64,000 bases of DNA from Armatimonadota bacterium (GTDB taxonomy: Bacteria > Armatimonadota > HRBIN16). The position numbers and the translations under genes were made by a program. Of the stretch, positions 52,355-61,352 are shown in pieces. The DNA is taken from the NCBI GenBank assembly GCA_026003195.1, contig BPGU01000004.1, positions 134,317 through 198,316 of the forward strand, written 5' to 3'. Numbering within the stretch: position 1 is the first letter of the stretch; each line of letters begins with the position of its first letter. A model generated the notes under the pieces. It did no database searches, was not told the origin of the DNA, and saw nothing but the letters and a program-made list of their open reading frames with translations.

Positions 52355-53293
52355 TTACAGAATCCCAACTTCTGCAAACACTATCTCTTCCTGAGCGGCG
52401 CTGGCAGCCTGTGCCAGATAACCCAAACCGTCGGAAGTGCGCGAGGCGTGCGCCACAATACTGGAGCGACCCTCGATCACCACATCGTCGAAAAGCTTGC
52501 CTACCATCATCGGGTTGATGCCGATGATCTCGCGGTGCTGCTGGCACGCCTGCCATAAGCCCGTTTTCCAGCTCTCTGCCTGCTCCTGCGTCCACGGCAG
52601 AGGGTTGAACGATGGCTGTGCTATCAGGCGCGCCTTTTGACGGACCAGTGCTTCGATGACATCAGCGTGGAAGCCGTCCCAGCAGATGGCGACGCCCAGC
52701 CTGCCCACGGGTGTGTCCACCACCCGCACATCTTCCACCGTACTCGCGCAGAGGTCCATCCCTTCTTGCTGCTCCAGTGGGATGAGATGCACCTTGCGCT
52801 GTGTCAATAGAAGCCGACCTTTGGGGTCAAATACGTGGCAGGTATTATACACTTCACCGGGGCGTTTGCTGTCGGGCAAGGGTGCACTACCTGCCACCAG
52901 CGTCACGCCGTATTTTCGCGCTGCCCGAGAGAACAGGCGGCGATAGCGACTCTCCAGTTTTTTGCCCAGCGCCAGCAAAATCGCACGGGTTGGTGAGACC
53001 TTATAGGCGTCTATCGCCTGTCGGATAGGCGCCGCATAACGCTGCGAAAGCACCGCAGCCGCCTCGTAAATGCTTCGACAGCCCTTCACCGCTTCGTAGT
53101 CGTCGAGAAAAAGCATTCCCAAGCCGATATCTTCGGGAAAGACGACCAGCGCGGGGATGCCAGACCGGACATGCCTCATGGCGGAGGCAAGCAGCCTGTC
53201 CAGACGATGCTCCAGCTGCTTCTCGCTTTGGTAGTCCTCCAGGGTGATGCGCATTTGTATGGCAATCAGCGCCACTTGGCCACCTGGCTTCAT
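52355..53293 (-). CDS. Carbon-nitrogen hydrolase (nitrilase superfamily)
   Basis: 312 residues. The Glu-Lys-Cys triad is visible: PALVVFPEDIGLG (Glu), LTQRKVHLIPLEQQ (Lys) and VAICWDGFHADV (Cys). It hydrolyses an amide or nitrile; the substrate cannot be told. ATG 53293 has GGAGG 8 nt upstream; the reading frame extends to 53485 without family similarity. Together with the BadF kinase it may form a two-gene operon for amino-sugar or amide catabolism. Confidence 0.9.
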   Translation of the reverse strand: MKPGGQVALIAIQMRITLEDYQSEKQLEHRLDRLLASAMRHVRSGIPALVVFPEDIGLGMLFLDDYEAVKGCRSIYEAAAVLSQRYAAPIRQAIDAYKVSPTRAILLALGKKLESRYRRLFSRAARKYGVTLVAGSAPLPDSKRPGEVYNTCHVFDPKGRLLLTQRKVHLIPLEQQEGMDLCASTVEDVRVVDTPVGRLGVAICWDGFHADVIEALVRQKARLIAQPSFNPLPWTQEQAESWKTGLWQACQQHREIIGINPMMVGKLFDDVVIEGRSSIVAHASRTSDGLGYLAQAASAAQEEIVFAEVGIL

Positions 53294-53704
53294 GTGCAAA
53301 ACCTCCGTTGTCACCCCTTCTTCCTTTCGAGGTAACCTGCCATTTTCCTGCAAAATATCGCCTGAGCAAGCAGGAAACAGGTTCCAGCCTGCACCAGCAT
53401 CTGGAGGGCGTGGCTCCTGCCGAGCCGCTGGTGTGAAGTGCATTGCCGTGTTCGCGCGTTGCGCTCTGATAGTGTTGGGAAACAATCTCCTTCACCCGCA
53501 GCCATCTCCCCGCGCCTTCCGCCAGTGAGCGATAGGACACAGCAGCAGGGGGGTGATTACTCGATGCAGAGCGCGCCGGTATCGCCAAAGACACGCCTGA
53601 CATATGAAGCAGTTCCTGCAGTGGTAAAGGTTGCTTCGGAAGGCAGTGTGGAGAAATTTCTGGAATACAAGCGGAGTGTGCCAACGCTCCAAGCCGTACG
53701 CCCC

Positions 53705-53761
53705 TTGACAAATGCGCACAAATGATGTATTCTTTATACGAAACGTTTCGCGAAACGTTTC
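53705..53761 (+). promoter_or_regulatory. Promoter with double LacI-type operator upstream of the LacI/pseudopilin operon
   Basis: TTGACA (53705-53710), 17 bp, TATTCT (53728-53733), then GAAACGTTTC twice (53740-53749 and 53752-53761), the CG-centred palindrome typical of LacI-family sites. The two copies are 12 bp apart centre to centre, cover the start site, and lie just before the ribosome site. This predicts autorepression by the encoded regulator. Confidence 0.88.
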
Positions 53762-53775
53762 TCAAGGAGAAAACC

Positions 53776-54828
53776 ATGCCTGCGACCATCCGCGACATCG
53801 CGAAAAGGCTGGGCATCTCGGTGTCTACCGTTTCCTATGCGCTGAACGGTGGTCCCCGTCCTGTGCCCGAAGAGGTGCGCCAGCGCGTGCTGGAGGTGGC
53901 GCGGGAGCTCGACTACCGCCCCAACCGCCTTGCGCGCTCGATGGTAACAGGTAAAACCGAAACCATCGCCGTCGTGCCGCCGGTAGTGACGCGCAACATG
54001 TTGCGTTCCCCCTACATCCACGCGATGCTGTCCAGCATCGCCGATGCGGTCGGTGAGCACGGTTACGATATCCTGCTGCACACCTCCGCCGCCCCAATGA
54101 GTGACATGGAACTGGTGCAGTCGTTGCTCAGCGGCAAGGTGGACGGTATCCTGCTGATTGCTCCTTTGAGCACCTCGCAGGCGCCGCAGGAGCTGCGTCA
54201 ACGCGATGTGGCCTGTGTGGTGGTGTCGGCACGGGTGGAAGGGTTACCGTGTGTGTGCGCAGACAACGCAACGGGCATCTTCGCAGCGATGGACTGGCTT
54301 TACGTGCACGGGCATCGCCGGTTCGGCTTTGTGGGGGGTCCCCCCGCATTCTATGATGCCCAGCAGCGTCTGCTTGCCTTCCGCCGGTACCTGCAGGAGC
54401 ACCATCTGCCTTTGCGCAGAGAGTGGCTTGCGGAAGGGGACTTTACCGCGCGGGGTGCAATGCAGGTAGCACAGCCAATGCTCACCTTACCAGAACGCCC
54501 CACAGCGGTTCTGGCGGCGAACGATGAAACAGCGGCGGGCGTCATGCAGGTGGCTCAGGAATTGGGGCTGCGTGTGCCGGACGACCTGTCGGTGGTGGGC
54601 TTTGATGACACGCCGTTCGCGCAGGTATTGTCGCCTCGCCTGAGCACGATACGCCAACCTCTGGAGCAGATGGCAACCGACGCAGTTAACATGCTCATGG
54701 CGTGGATGGAGCAGCGCGAACGACCTGCTGAAGAGGAACGGATATTCCCGACGGAGCTGGTGTTGCGGGAAAGCACAGCACCGGCTCCCGGTTTCTTATC
54801 TCAACCACGAGGAGGCAACATACCATGA
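53776..54828 (+). CDS. LacI-family transcriptional regulator
   Basis: 350 residues. The [28 protein letters not shown] is at the N terminus, the hinge [16 protein letters not shown]-like segment follows ([17 protein letters not shown]), and the effector domain extends to about 340 ([22 protein letters not shown]). It should sense a sugar. ATG 53776 has AAGGAGA 8 nt upstream; an in-frame ATG at 53722 lies inside the promoter. Its stop overlaps the next ATG (ATGA, 54825-54828). Confidence 0.94.
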   Translation: MPATIRDIAKRLGISVSTVSYALNGGPRPVPEEVRQRVLEVARELDYRPNRLARSMVTGKTETIAVVPPVVTRNMLRSPYIHAMLSSIADAVGEHGYDILLHTSAAPMSDMELVQSLLSGKVDGILLIAPLSTSQAPQELRQRDVACVVVSARVEGLPCVCADNATGIFAAMDWLYVHGHRRFGFVGGPPAFYDAQQRLLAFRRYLQEHHLPLRREWLAEGDFTARGAMQVAQPMLTLPERPTAVLAANDETAAGVMQVAQELGLRVPDDLSVVGFDDTPFAQVLSPRLSTIRQPLEQMATDAVNMLMAWMEQRERPAEEERIFPTELVLRESTAPAPGFLSQPRGGNIP

Positions 54829-55613
54829 AACGCACCGGCTTTACGCTCATCGAGCTGCTGGTGGTGATCGCGATTATCGCGATACTGGCAGCGATTCTGT
54901 TCCCCGTCTTCGCGCAGGCGCGGGAGAAGGCGCGTCAGGCCACCTGTCTGAGCAACATGAAACAGATAGGATTGGCAACGCGCATGTACCTGCAGGACTA
55001 CGATGAGACCTGGTTCCCCGCCTGGCACAATCGCCCCGAGGGGAATGGGCACTGGTTCTTCCGCATTTCGCCCTACATCAAGTCGGGTACCGGCGACAAC
55101 TGGGATACCTACCGGCAGAGTGGCGAAATCCGCATCTGCCCCTCGGGTATCGCTAAGCGGTTTAACTACAGCATGAACGGCCACATCTGCCCGCTGTGGG
55201 GCGATTGGGATGGGTGGGTGCACTACGTGCCCGATAGCGATGCCATCTTCACCCACCCGGCAGAGACCATCGTGTACGGCGACGGCACGCAGATCGGCGC
55301 GTGGGGTTACGACACCTCCGCCAACTTCTGCTGGTGGCCCGGGCAGGAGTTCTGCTGGTGGGGGCGCTTCCCGGAGGGCGATAACGACCCGCTGTGGAAG
55401 CTGCTGGACCGCGACCTGGGCGCGGGCGACTGGGACGGCAACAACTGGGATTGGACGACCAACCAGGGTTATGGTCAGGTGCGGTATCGCCATAACATGA
55501 CCGCCAGCTTCGTCTTCGCCGATGGTCATGCGAAAGCCATTCGGCGCGGGCTGGTGAAGGTGCCCTGGAACTGGTCTATCACCGGCAAAGACGAGAACGA
55601 CTGGTCACGCTAA
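54825..55613 (+). CDS. Pseudopilin (DUF1559-type), intact copy
   Basis: 262 residues. [17 protein letters not shown] is a class III-type prepilin signal with cleavage after Gly5; the hydrophobic helix is the pilin N-terminal helix. The body has [18 protein letters not shown] and [11 protein letters not shown] near the C terminus (H-x9-DG-like). It is probably a minor pilin or a surface protein exported by a type IV pilus or type II-like machine. It is the second gene of the LacI operon by ATGA coupling. Compare the interrupted paralogue at 1438-3298. Confidence 0.93.
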   Translation: MKRTGFTLIELLVVIAIIAILAAILFPVFAQAREKARQATCLSNMKQIGLATRMYLQDYDETWFPAWHNRPEGNGHWFFRISPYIKSGTGDNWDTYRQSGEIRICPSGIAKRFNYSMNGHICPLWGDWDGWVHYVPDSDAIFTHPAETIVYGDGTQIGAWGYDTSANFCWWPGQEFCWWGRFPEGDNDPLWKLLDRDLGAGDWDGNNWDWTTNQGYGQVRYRHNMTASFVFADGHAKAIRRGLVKVPWNWSITGKDENDWSR

Positions 55614-55626
55614 ACCCTCTTTCTCA

Positions 55627-55658
55627 GAGCCCTCCGCCGGGGCGGAGGGCTCGATTTT
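55627..55658 (+). terminator. Intrinsic terminator after the pseudopilin
   Basis: GAGCCCTCCGC (55627-55637) pairs with GCGGAGGGCTC (55642-55652), CGGG loop, then GATTTT. It lies 14 bp beyond the pseudopilin stop. Confidence 0.85.
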
Positions 55659-55670
55659 CTGCTGTCTCTT

Positions 55671-56528
55671 TTATGCCGCTCGCGAAAAGATAGGTGTCCA
55701 TTTCTCTGCCTCTGCGCGCAGATGCTGCTCTTCCCGCTGGGTAATCTTACGGAACCGCTCCGCGAAGGGTATCGCCATGCGGAAGATATTTTCGTCACCG
55801 GGGGGGATGGCGGCGGTGATATTCGGCAGGGACAGGGTGAAGCGCAACGCCAACTCTGCCAGCTTCGGGTCGGTGACCGGCTCGTACCAGCACTTCTCCA
55901 GTCGCTTCGCGCCCTCTTGCCAGTGCGTCCGCGCCATCGCCTTGAGTGCAAGCAGGGTGACGCCGCGCTTCGGAGCCTCCTTCAGCAGCTCCCAGCCGAA
56001 ATTGCCCTTGAACAGGGTCACAAAGTTGAACGGGAAGAGCGCGCTGTCGAAGGGGAACCGCTTGATGGCTTCCAGAGCCACCTCTTCCGAGTGCGCGCTG
56101 AAGCCGATGTAGCGCACTTTGCCCTGCTCCCGTGCTTTCAGGAAGACCTCCATCGCTCCGCCGGGTGCAAAACACTGCTCCAGCTCTTCCATGTTAGACA
56201 GTCCATGTAGCTGATAGAGGTCAAAATGGTCGGTTTGCAGTTTGCGCAGGGAGGCTTCCAGCTCTTCCTGTGCCCCCTTCGCATCGCGCTTCGTGGTTTT
56301 GCACGCGAGGAAAAGCTTGTCCCGGAAAGACTTGATAGCCGGACCCATGCGCTCTTCGGCGTCCCAGTAAGTGGGCGCGACGTCGAAGTAGTTGATACCT
56401 CGCTCGAAGGCTTCGCGGGCGATGGCGTCAGCCTCTTTTTGTGGTAACCTCGCCAGCACAATGCCTCCCAGACCGATGATGGAGATTCTGTCTCCTTTTT
56501 TGCCATACGGACGTTTGGGAATCATCAC
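55671..56528 (-). CDS. Aldo/keto reductase
   Basis: 285 residues: IIGLGGIVLARLPQKEADAIA start, YFDVAPTYWDAEERMG with the catalytic Asp and Tyr, and LFLACKTTKRDAKG with Lys; HGLSNMEE supplies the His region. It reduces an aldehyde or ketone with NADPH. AGGAGG lies 6 nt before ATG 56528. Separated from the pseudopilin terminator by 12 bp, in opposite orientation. Confidence 0.92.
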   Translation of the reverse strand: MMIPKRPYGKKGDRISIIGLGGIVLARLPQKEADAIAREAFERGINYFDVAPTYWDAEERMGPAIKSFRDKLFLACKTTKRDAKGAQEELEASLRKLQTDHFDLYQLHGLSNMEELEQCFAPGGAMEVFLKAREQGKVRYIGFSAHSEEVALEAIKRFPFDSALFPFNFVTLFKGNFGWELLKEAPKRGVTLLALKAMARTHWQEGAKRLEKCWYEPVTDPKLAELALRFTLSLPNITAAIPPGDENIFRMAIPFAERFRKITQREEQHLRAEAEKWTPIFSRAA

Positions 56529-56586
56529 ACACCTCCTATAGAATCAGGCGATCAGTCACACGCTATGAGTGTAACCTCTCCCCCAG

Positions 56587-56638
56587 CCCCTCTCCTGCAA
56601 GGAGAGGGGAGTAGTTTCTCCTTCCCTCGAAGGGAAGG
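56587..56638. repeat. Two REP-like hairpins between genes
   Basis: CCCCTCTCCT-GCA-AGGAGAGGGG (56587-56609) and CCTTCCCT-CGA-AGGGAAGG (56620-56638). They lie between the aldo/keto reductase start and the GH20-like gene end. The first shares its stem with 30160-30184 and 1396-1420. Confidence 0.7.
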
Positions 56639-56648
56639 CGATTGGGGA

Positions 56649-58514
56649 TTAGGTTTTACCTTCATACTCCTTGAGATGCTGTTCCAGCACCCGCGTGCTA
56701 TCTTGCAGCCCACCCTCGCGGTTGCGTGCCATCCACAGACGGCGGTGCTCCCCCAGAATCTCGCGCATCTCGGTGGCGAGGGCGCGCCGTTCCGAATCCT
56801 CATCGATGATACCCGAACGCACTGCCAGCGCGCGACGACACCCGTGTAGCAGCATCCGTGCGGCGTTGGCAAACTCGTCCACCATCAGCGAGGCATCTGT
56901 TCTATCCATGCGGGCGAGTGCCAACGGTTCGGTCACCGCGCGAATGTACTCCATGGTGGCATGGATGGTTTCCTGCGTGATGCTTTCCGGCAAGGGTTGG
57001 GTGAGGGGCGAGTGCACGAAGTGGAACAGCGCACTGGCGTTGCCCACCAGATGTCCTATCTTCTGGTAGGCGTTGCCCAGGTCATACACCAACCTGCCCA
57101 TCACCTCCGCATCGTCGCGGAAGACATGCACATCCAGCGCACGCACGATATCGATATCGCGGTTCGCCGGATAGCACCACGACATCGCCGCTCCCGCCGC
57201 GAAACCCAGGTAGCTCACCGGCAGGTATTGCCAGTGCCCGTTGTCACCCCAATCAGTGATCAGGTAGCCGATGGCGCCGTGCTTCAAGCCGTTCTCGGCG
57301 GCGTTGCGCAGGTTGCCCAGGCAGTTCTCGGTGCGCCCTGCAATGGTGTTCCACGAAGAGGTGCCAGGGCACACATAGAACGGAATGCCCGACGCCGCGA
57401 ACTTCGCGCCGTGCTCGTCAAAGGGATGGGTCGCCTCGTAGCCCCACTCCAGCGCGACTACGTCCTTGGGCAGCTCAGGAACCAGCTCGGGGTGCTCCAT
57501 GATAATATCGCCCCAGAAGTGCATGGTGCGCCCATGCCGTTTGACCAGTTCGTATATTTTCAGCAGGAACTCCAGATACACGCGCCCCTTGCCTTTGCGC
57601 TCGCACTCCGCTTTGCTCCTGCCCTGCCCCAGGTCGAAGGTCTCATCACATCCTACGTTGAACTTGCGGCTGCTGAAGTGCGGTAGCAGATCTGCGTATA
57701 GCCCCGCGATGAACTGCAGGCTCTCGGGGTTGGTGGGGTCCAGGCTGAAGGGTTCGTCGCTATGCCCGCCCCAGGGCCAGCCGAAGCCGTCGGGGCATTC
57801 AGCGAGGTGGCGATAGCGCGGCAGTTTGAGCCAGCGGTGCATGTGTCCGAAGGAGTTCTGGTTGGGCACCAGCTCTACGAACCGCTCGCGGCAGTAGGCG
57901 TCGAGGCGCAAGATGTCCTCGCCTGTCATCGGGCTGGCTTGCGCCCACACTTCGCGATGGTTGCGATAGGCAAAGGTGTGCTCGGTGTACAGCTCCAGGT
58001 GGTTGATTTTCCACTCCGCCAGTTCGTCCACCAGTGCGAAGAGCGTTTCGAGGGTGGGCACTTTGTCGCGGCTGATGTCCAGCATCACCCCGCGCGAGGG
58101 GAAGTCGGGGTAGTCTACTATCTCACAGCAGGGCAGGTCGCCTGCGCTCTGGCGCAGTATCTGCTTCAACGTCATCACGCCGTAGAACAGCCCGGCGGGT
58201 TCAGAAGCGGCGATGGAGATGTGCTCAGGCGTGATGTGCAGGCGGTAGCCCTGCGCCGGGATGGATGCAGAGGTATCCAGAGTGAGTACTGCCTGCGCCA
58301 GCGGGTCTCCATCTGCACTGCCCGCCCACAGGCTCCACTCCATGCCCTGCGTTTCCCACACCGCTTCTTGTAATTTTGCAGCGATGGGAAAGAGGGTCTG
58401 CGGCTCTCCCTGACAAACGATACGTGCCCCCTGCCGCAGAGCAAGCGATCCCCCCTGCCCCTGCACACGGCGCGGCTGTGGTAACAGAATGAAATCATCT
58501 ATCGTCGGGTGCAT
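56649..58514 (-). CDS. GH20-like beta-N-acetylhexosaminidase, cytoplasmic
   Basis: 621 residues with no signal peptide. A GH20b-like N-terminal domain (ILLPQPRRVQGQGGSLALRQGARIV to AGLFYGVMTLKQIL) precedes a TIM barrel (FPSRGVMLDISRDKVPTLETLFALVDELAEWKINHLELYTEHTF). The Asp-Glu pair FNVGCDETFDLGQG is the catalytic site of GH20, where Asp fixes the acetamido group. An extra C-terminal helical part (about 480-621) follows. It is likely to release GlcNAc-type sugars inside the cell, matching the BadF-type kinase at 51347. Confidence 0.85.
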   Translation of the reverse strand: MHPTIDDFILLPQPRRVQGQGGSLALRQGARIVCQGEPQTLFPIAAKLQEAVWETQGMEWSLWAGSADGDPLAQAVLTLDTSASIPAQGYRLHITPEHISIAASEPAGLFYGVMTLKQILRQSAGDLPCCEIVDYPDFPSRGVMLDISRDKVPTLETLFALVDELAEWKINHLELYTEHTFAYRNHREVWAQASPMTGEDILRLDAYCRERFVELVPNQNSFGHMHRWLKLPRYRHLAECPDGFGWPWGGHSDEPFSLDPTNPESLQFIAGLYADLLPHFSSRKFNVGCDETFDLGQGRSKAECERKGKGRVYLEFLLKIYELVKRHGRTMHFWGDIIMEHPELVPELPKDVVALEWGYEATHPFDEHGAKFAASGIPFYVCPGTSSWNTIAGRTENCLGNLRNAAENGLKHGAIGYLITDWGDNGHWQYLPVSYLGFAAGAAMSWCYPANRDIDIVRALDVHVFRDDAEVMGRLVYDLGNAYQKIGHLVGNASALFHFVHSPLTQPLPESITQETIHATMEYIRAVTEPLALARMDRTDASLMVDEFANAARMLLHGCRRALAVRSGIIDEDSERRALATEMREILGEHRRLWMARNREGGLQDSTRVLEQHLKEYEGKT

Positions 58515-58609
58515 AGGACTCTCCTGATGTATGGGTGATGTCTCAGGTATTCGACGTGGAGGGGCAGTTTCCTGTTGAGACGCATAGAGGAAGGGATAAG
58601 TATGTTCCG

Positions 58610-58639
58610 TTGACAGGCGTCTCCAGAGGCGATTACAAT
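58610..58639 (+). promoter_or_regulatory. Promoter of the decayed antitoxin-toxin pair
   Basis: TTGACA (58610-58615), 18 bp, TACAAT (58634-58639), then CAGGAGG and ATG 58668. A conserved promoter before a dead toxin suggests recent inactivation. Confidence 0.7.
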
Positions 58640-58667
58640 AGGTGTGACAACAGGAGGCTCCACGTCC

Positions 58668-58910
58668 ATGAGCGGCTCTCAGCGATTACAGATACTTGAA
58701 GAGATCAAGAGGCTGGAGCAGGAGATTGAACGCCTGAAGAAACTCCTTGCCTCCGACGAAGCCGAACAGAGGAAACAAGAAGAGAGCACGGACGATGCAG
58801 CAACAACCAGAACATCACTTGCGGATTTAGTCCGGGCTATTGGCAAACTTTCGAAGGGCGGCAATAGCGTGGAAGATACGCATCAGGAGCGCGAAAGATG
58901 CGGCTGGTGA
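58668..58910 (+). CDS. Small coiled-coil protein, likely antitoxin of a PIN pair
   Basis: 80 residues: coiled coil (about 5-35, QRLQILEEIKRLEQEIERLKKLL), then a charged linker and TSLADLVRAIGKLSKGG. It overlaps the PIN gene by 13 bp and shares its strand and promoter. Not a recognised antitoxin family, so the pairing is inferred from position. GGAGG lies 10 nt before ATG 58668. Confidence 0.6.
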   Translation: MSGSQRLQILEEIKRLEQEIERLKKLLASDEAEQRKQEESTDDAATTRTSLADLVRAIGKLSKGGNSVEDTHQERERCGW

Positions 58911-59320
58911 TAGATAGCAATATCTTTGTCAGTGCGCTTGATCCCAATGACGTTTTTCATTCCGAATGCTATCCTGTCATCGAGAGACTCTTGAGCCGAG
59001 AAATTGAAGCCGTGTGCCCCTTGCTGGTATTGGTAGAAGTAACCTGTGTCCTCCGAAGAAGGACAGGCTCTGAGCCACTGGCAAGGTCTGTTCTTCGGAG
59101 TTTGTTACAATGGTCATCGGTTGAGTGGCTGGACGTCACTCGCAAAGCAGCAGAGCACGCAGCAGCATGAGGGGCGCGAACGGGCGTCAGGGCAGGAGAC
59201 GCGGTGATACTTCGAGTAGCAGAGGAATACGATATCCCTCTGCTTCCAAAGGACAAAGAGATGAAACAAAAGAGACCGGAAAGTGTTCAAGTAATAGATA
59301 CTTCCGATATGACTTGGTAA
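58898..59320 (+). pseudogene. PIN-domain toxin with internal TGA stop
   Basis: The frame starts MRLVIDSNIFVSALDPND (first Asp) and continues LVLVEVTCVLRRRTG (Glu), then hits TGA at 59168-59170. The same frame continues with TGVRAGDAVILRVAEEYDIPLLPKDKEM, the expected second half with two further acidic residues, to TAA at 59318. One base change (for example CGA to TGA) accounts for the break. The short product would lack the C-terminal acidic residues needed for catalysis. Confidence 0.85.
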
Positions 59321-59429
59321 GAGAGCTTACTTTGCTTTCTTCCAGCTCGTACGGCGTGACAGCAGCGCATCTGGTGTGGGGTGCTGATACACGGCAGCGT
59401 GAGTTCGGCTCTAAAGTAGGGTACGCGCT

Positions 59430-60701
59430 TTACACCATCCCTGCAAACACCGCCTTGATGACCTCGTAGGGCGTGGTGACGCCTCGTAGCACCTTGTCGC
59501 GACCATCCTCCAGCATGGTGCGCATCCCTTCCTGGCGTGCGATCTGCAAAATCTCGTCGCCGGAGGCGCGGCGCAGGATGGCTTTGCGGATTTCAGGCGT
59601 CACCTTCAGCAGTTCAAAGATGCCCGTGCGCCCGCGAAAGCCTGTGCCGCGGCACGCCTCGCACCCTTTGCCGGTGAAGAACTGTTGCTTTTGCGCTGCA
59701 TCCAGCGGAAGTCCCAATGCCTTCAGCTCCTCGGGGTTGGGCTGGTAAGGCATACGACAGTTGCCGCAGATGATAGGTACCAGCCGTTGCGCCATCACCC
59801 GTACCAGCGTGGCGGCAATCAGGTAATCCTCCGCACCCATGTCTATCATGCGGCTGATGGTCTCTACCGCGTTGTTGGTGTGCAGGGTCGTGAACACCAG
59901 ATGCCCCGTCAACGCCGCCTGAATACCGATTTGCAGCGACTCGCGATCGCGAATCTCACCGATCATAATCACGTCGGGATCGTGGCGCAGGATGGCACGC
60001 AGCGCTTTGGGGAAGGTCACCTTCTCGGTCACATGTATCTGCATGATGTTATCGGGGAATTCGTACTCCACCGGGTCCTCCACCGTGATGATGTTACGGT
60101 GTTTACGGTCGAGCAGGTTAATAGAAGCGTAGAGGGTGGAGGTCTTTCCCGCACCGGTGGGACCGGTGACCACCATCATGCCGTAAGCGGTTTGCAGTGA
60201 TTGCTTCCAGTCTGCCAGCACATCGGCAGGCATACCGAGTTTGTCCAGGTCCACGCGCATCTGCGCGGGGTCCAGCAGACGGATGGCGATACGCTCGCCG
60301 TTGAGGGAAGGAATGCACGAAACGCGCGCGCTGAGCTTGCGGTCGTTGTACTCCATATCGATGCGCCCGTCCTGCGTCTCGCGCTTCTCGTCGATGTGCA
60401 TATCCGCGGCAAGCTTCACCCGGGTGAGGATGGCTTGAATCAGGTCGAGGTCAGTGATGGTCTGAAACTCGTGCAGTAACCCGTCGATGCGGAAGCGGAT
60501 GCGCAGCATGTCGCGCTCCGGGTGAAGATGGATATCCGACGCGCCAGCGTCCAGCGCGCGCATGAACATCAGGTCCACCGCCTGCACCGCCAGCGAGAGC
60601 TCCTGCCCACCCATCTCACGCATCGCGCCGGGCTGGCGCATTAACAGACGAAACGACCGCCCCGAACTGCGCATTCCTGTGTTATACATGTTCTGCATCA
60701 C
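59430..60701 (-). CDS. PilB/GspE-like secretion ATPase lacking the N1 domain
   Basis: 423 residues. AVDLMFMRALDAGASDIHLHPE (N2 start), Walker A GPTGAGKTSTLYA, Asp box HDPDVIMIGEIRDRESLQ, His box LTGHLVFTTLHTNNA and a Zn-binding CGNC...CEACRGTGFRGRTG. Normal PilB/GspE proteins are about 550-570 residues with an N-terminal MshEN/N1 domain that is absent here. It powers assembly of pilins or pseudopilins. The start overlaps the DUF1080 stop by 4 bp (ATGA). The pseudopilins in this window are plausible cargo or partners. Confidence 0.93.
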   Translation of the reverse strand: MMQNMYNTGMRSSGRSFRLLMRQPGAMREMGGQELSLAVQAVDLMFMRALDAGASDIHLHPERDMLRIRFRIDGLLHEFQTITDLDLIQAILTRVKLAADMHIDEKRETQDGRIDMEYNDRKLSARVSCIPSLNGERIAIRLLDPAQMRVDLDKLGMPADVLADWKQSLQTAYGMMVVTGPTGAGKTSTLYASINLLDRKHRNIITVEDPVEYEFPDNIMQIHVTEKVTFPKALRAILRHDPDVIMIGEIRDRESLQIGIQAALTGHLVFTTLHTNNAVETISRMIDMGAEDYLIAATLVRVMAQRLVPIICGNCRMPYQPNPEELKALGLPLDAAQKQQFFTGKGCEACRGTGFRGRTGIFELLKVTPEIRKAILRRASGDEILQIARQEGMRTMLEDGRDKVLRGVTTPYEVIKAVFAGMV

Positions 60702-61342
60702 TTCTCCAATTCCAGAATCCTGATATTGCGGAAGCGCACACGGCTGTTCTCACCCCATGCGCCTTCACCCCCATGCACCTGCAAGCCGATGTAGCCCTCA
60801 CGTGGATAGCGTTCCTCCGTATCTTGAAAGTGTATGGTCTTCACGCCGTTCAGCCACGCGGTGATGTGCGCCGGCTGTCCTTCGATACGCACCCGCAACC
60901 TGTTCCAGCCTTTGTCTTTGTAGGCTTTCTTCCAGTCTTCGTATTGCACCAGAAATCCGGCTGTACCGGAGGCGTACAAGCTACCCACGTAGCCGCCGTC
61001 GCGATAGTCGATGGTAATCTGGTAGCCCATGCCGTCCTCGCGGGTGCGCAGGAACAGACCGCTGTCCACCGGGTAGTCCGCCTGAAACTCCAGCTCTATC
61101 TCGAAGTCGGCGAACTTGCGTTCTGTGCCCAGCAATCCCCCCGTATGGTCGGTATCCTGATTGCCTACCAGCGCGCCTTTCTCCACCGTCCACACGCCAC
61201 CACGTCCGCCATGCACTGCCATCAGTCGCCAACCTCTCATGCTCTTGCCGTCGAACAGCTTCTGCCATCGCGGCGCGGCAAACACGCAGAGGCTCGCCAT
61301 TGCCAGCATCATTGCCAACCAGCACCACTTCGTGTTTCTCAT
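60698..61342 (-). CDS. Secreted DUF1080 (3-keto-glycoside hydrolase-like) protein
   Basis: 214 residues: signal peptide (MRNTKWCWLAMMLAMASLCVFA) and a concanavalin-like jelly roll (WQKLFDGKSMRGWRL, DFEIELEFQADYPVDSGLFLRTRE, EGYIGLQVHGG). DUF1080 members include hydrolases of 3-keto-disaccharides and carbohydrate-binding proteins. AGGAGG lies 6 nt before ATG 61342. Coupled to the PilB/GspE-like ATPase by overlap, an unusual pairing. Confidence 0.88.
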   Translation of the reverse strand: MRNTKWCWLAMMLAMASLCVFAAPRWQKLFDGKSMRGWRLMAVHGGRGGVWTVEKGALVGNQDTDHTGGLLGTERKFADFEIELEFQADYPVDSGLFLRTREDGMGYQITIDYRDGGYVGSLYASGTAGFLVQYEDWKKAYKDKGWNRLRVRIEGQPAHITAWLNGVKTIHFQDTEERYPREGYIGLQVHGGEGAWGENSRVRFRNIRILELEK

Positions 61343-61352
61343 GCGCATCCTC

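Noticed and set aside
59168-59170. TGA in the PIN gene as selenocysteine
   Set aside because: No SECIS-like hairpin directly follows, and a Sec is not expected at this position of a PIN domain. A point nonsense mutation is simpler.
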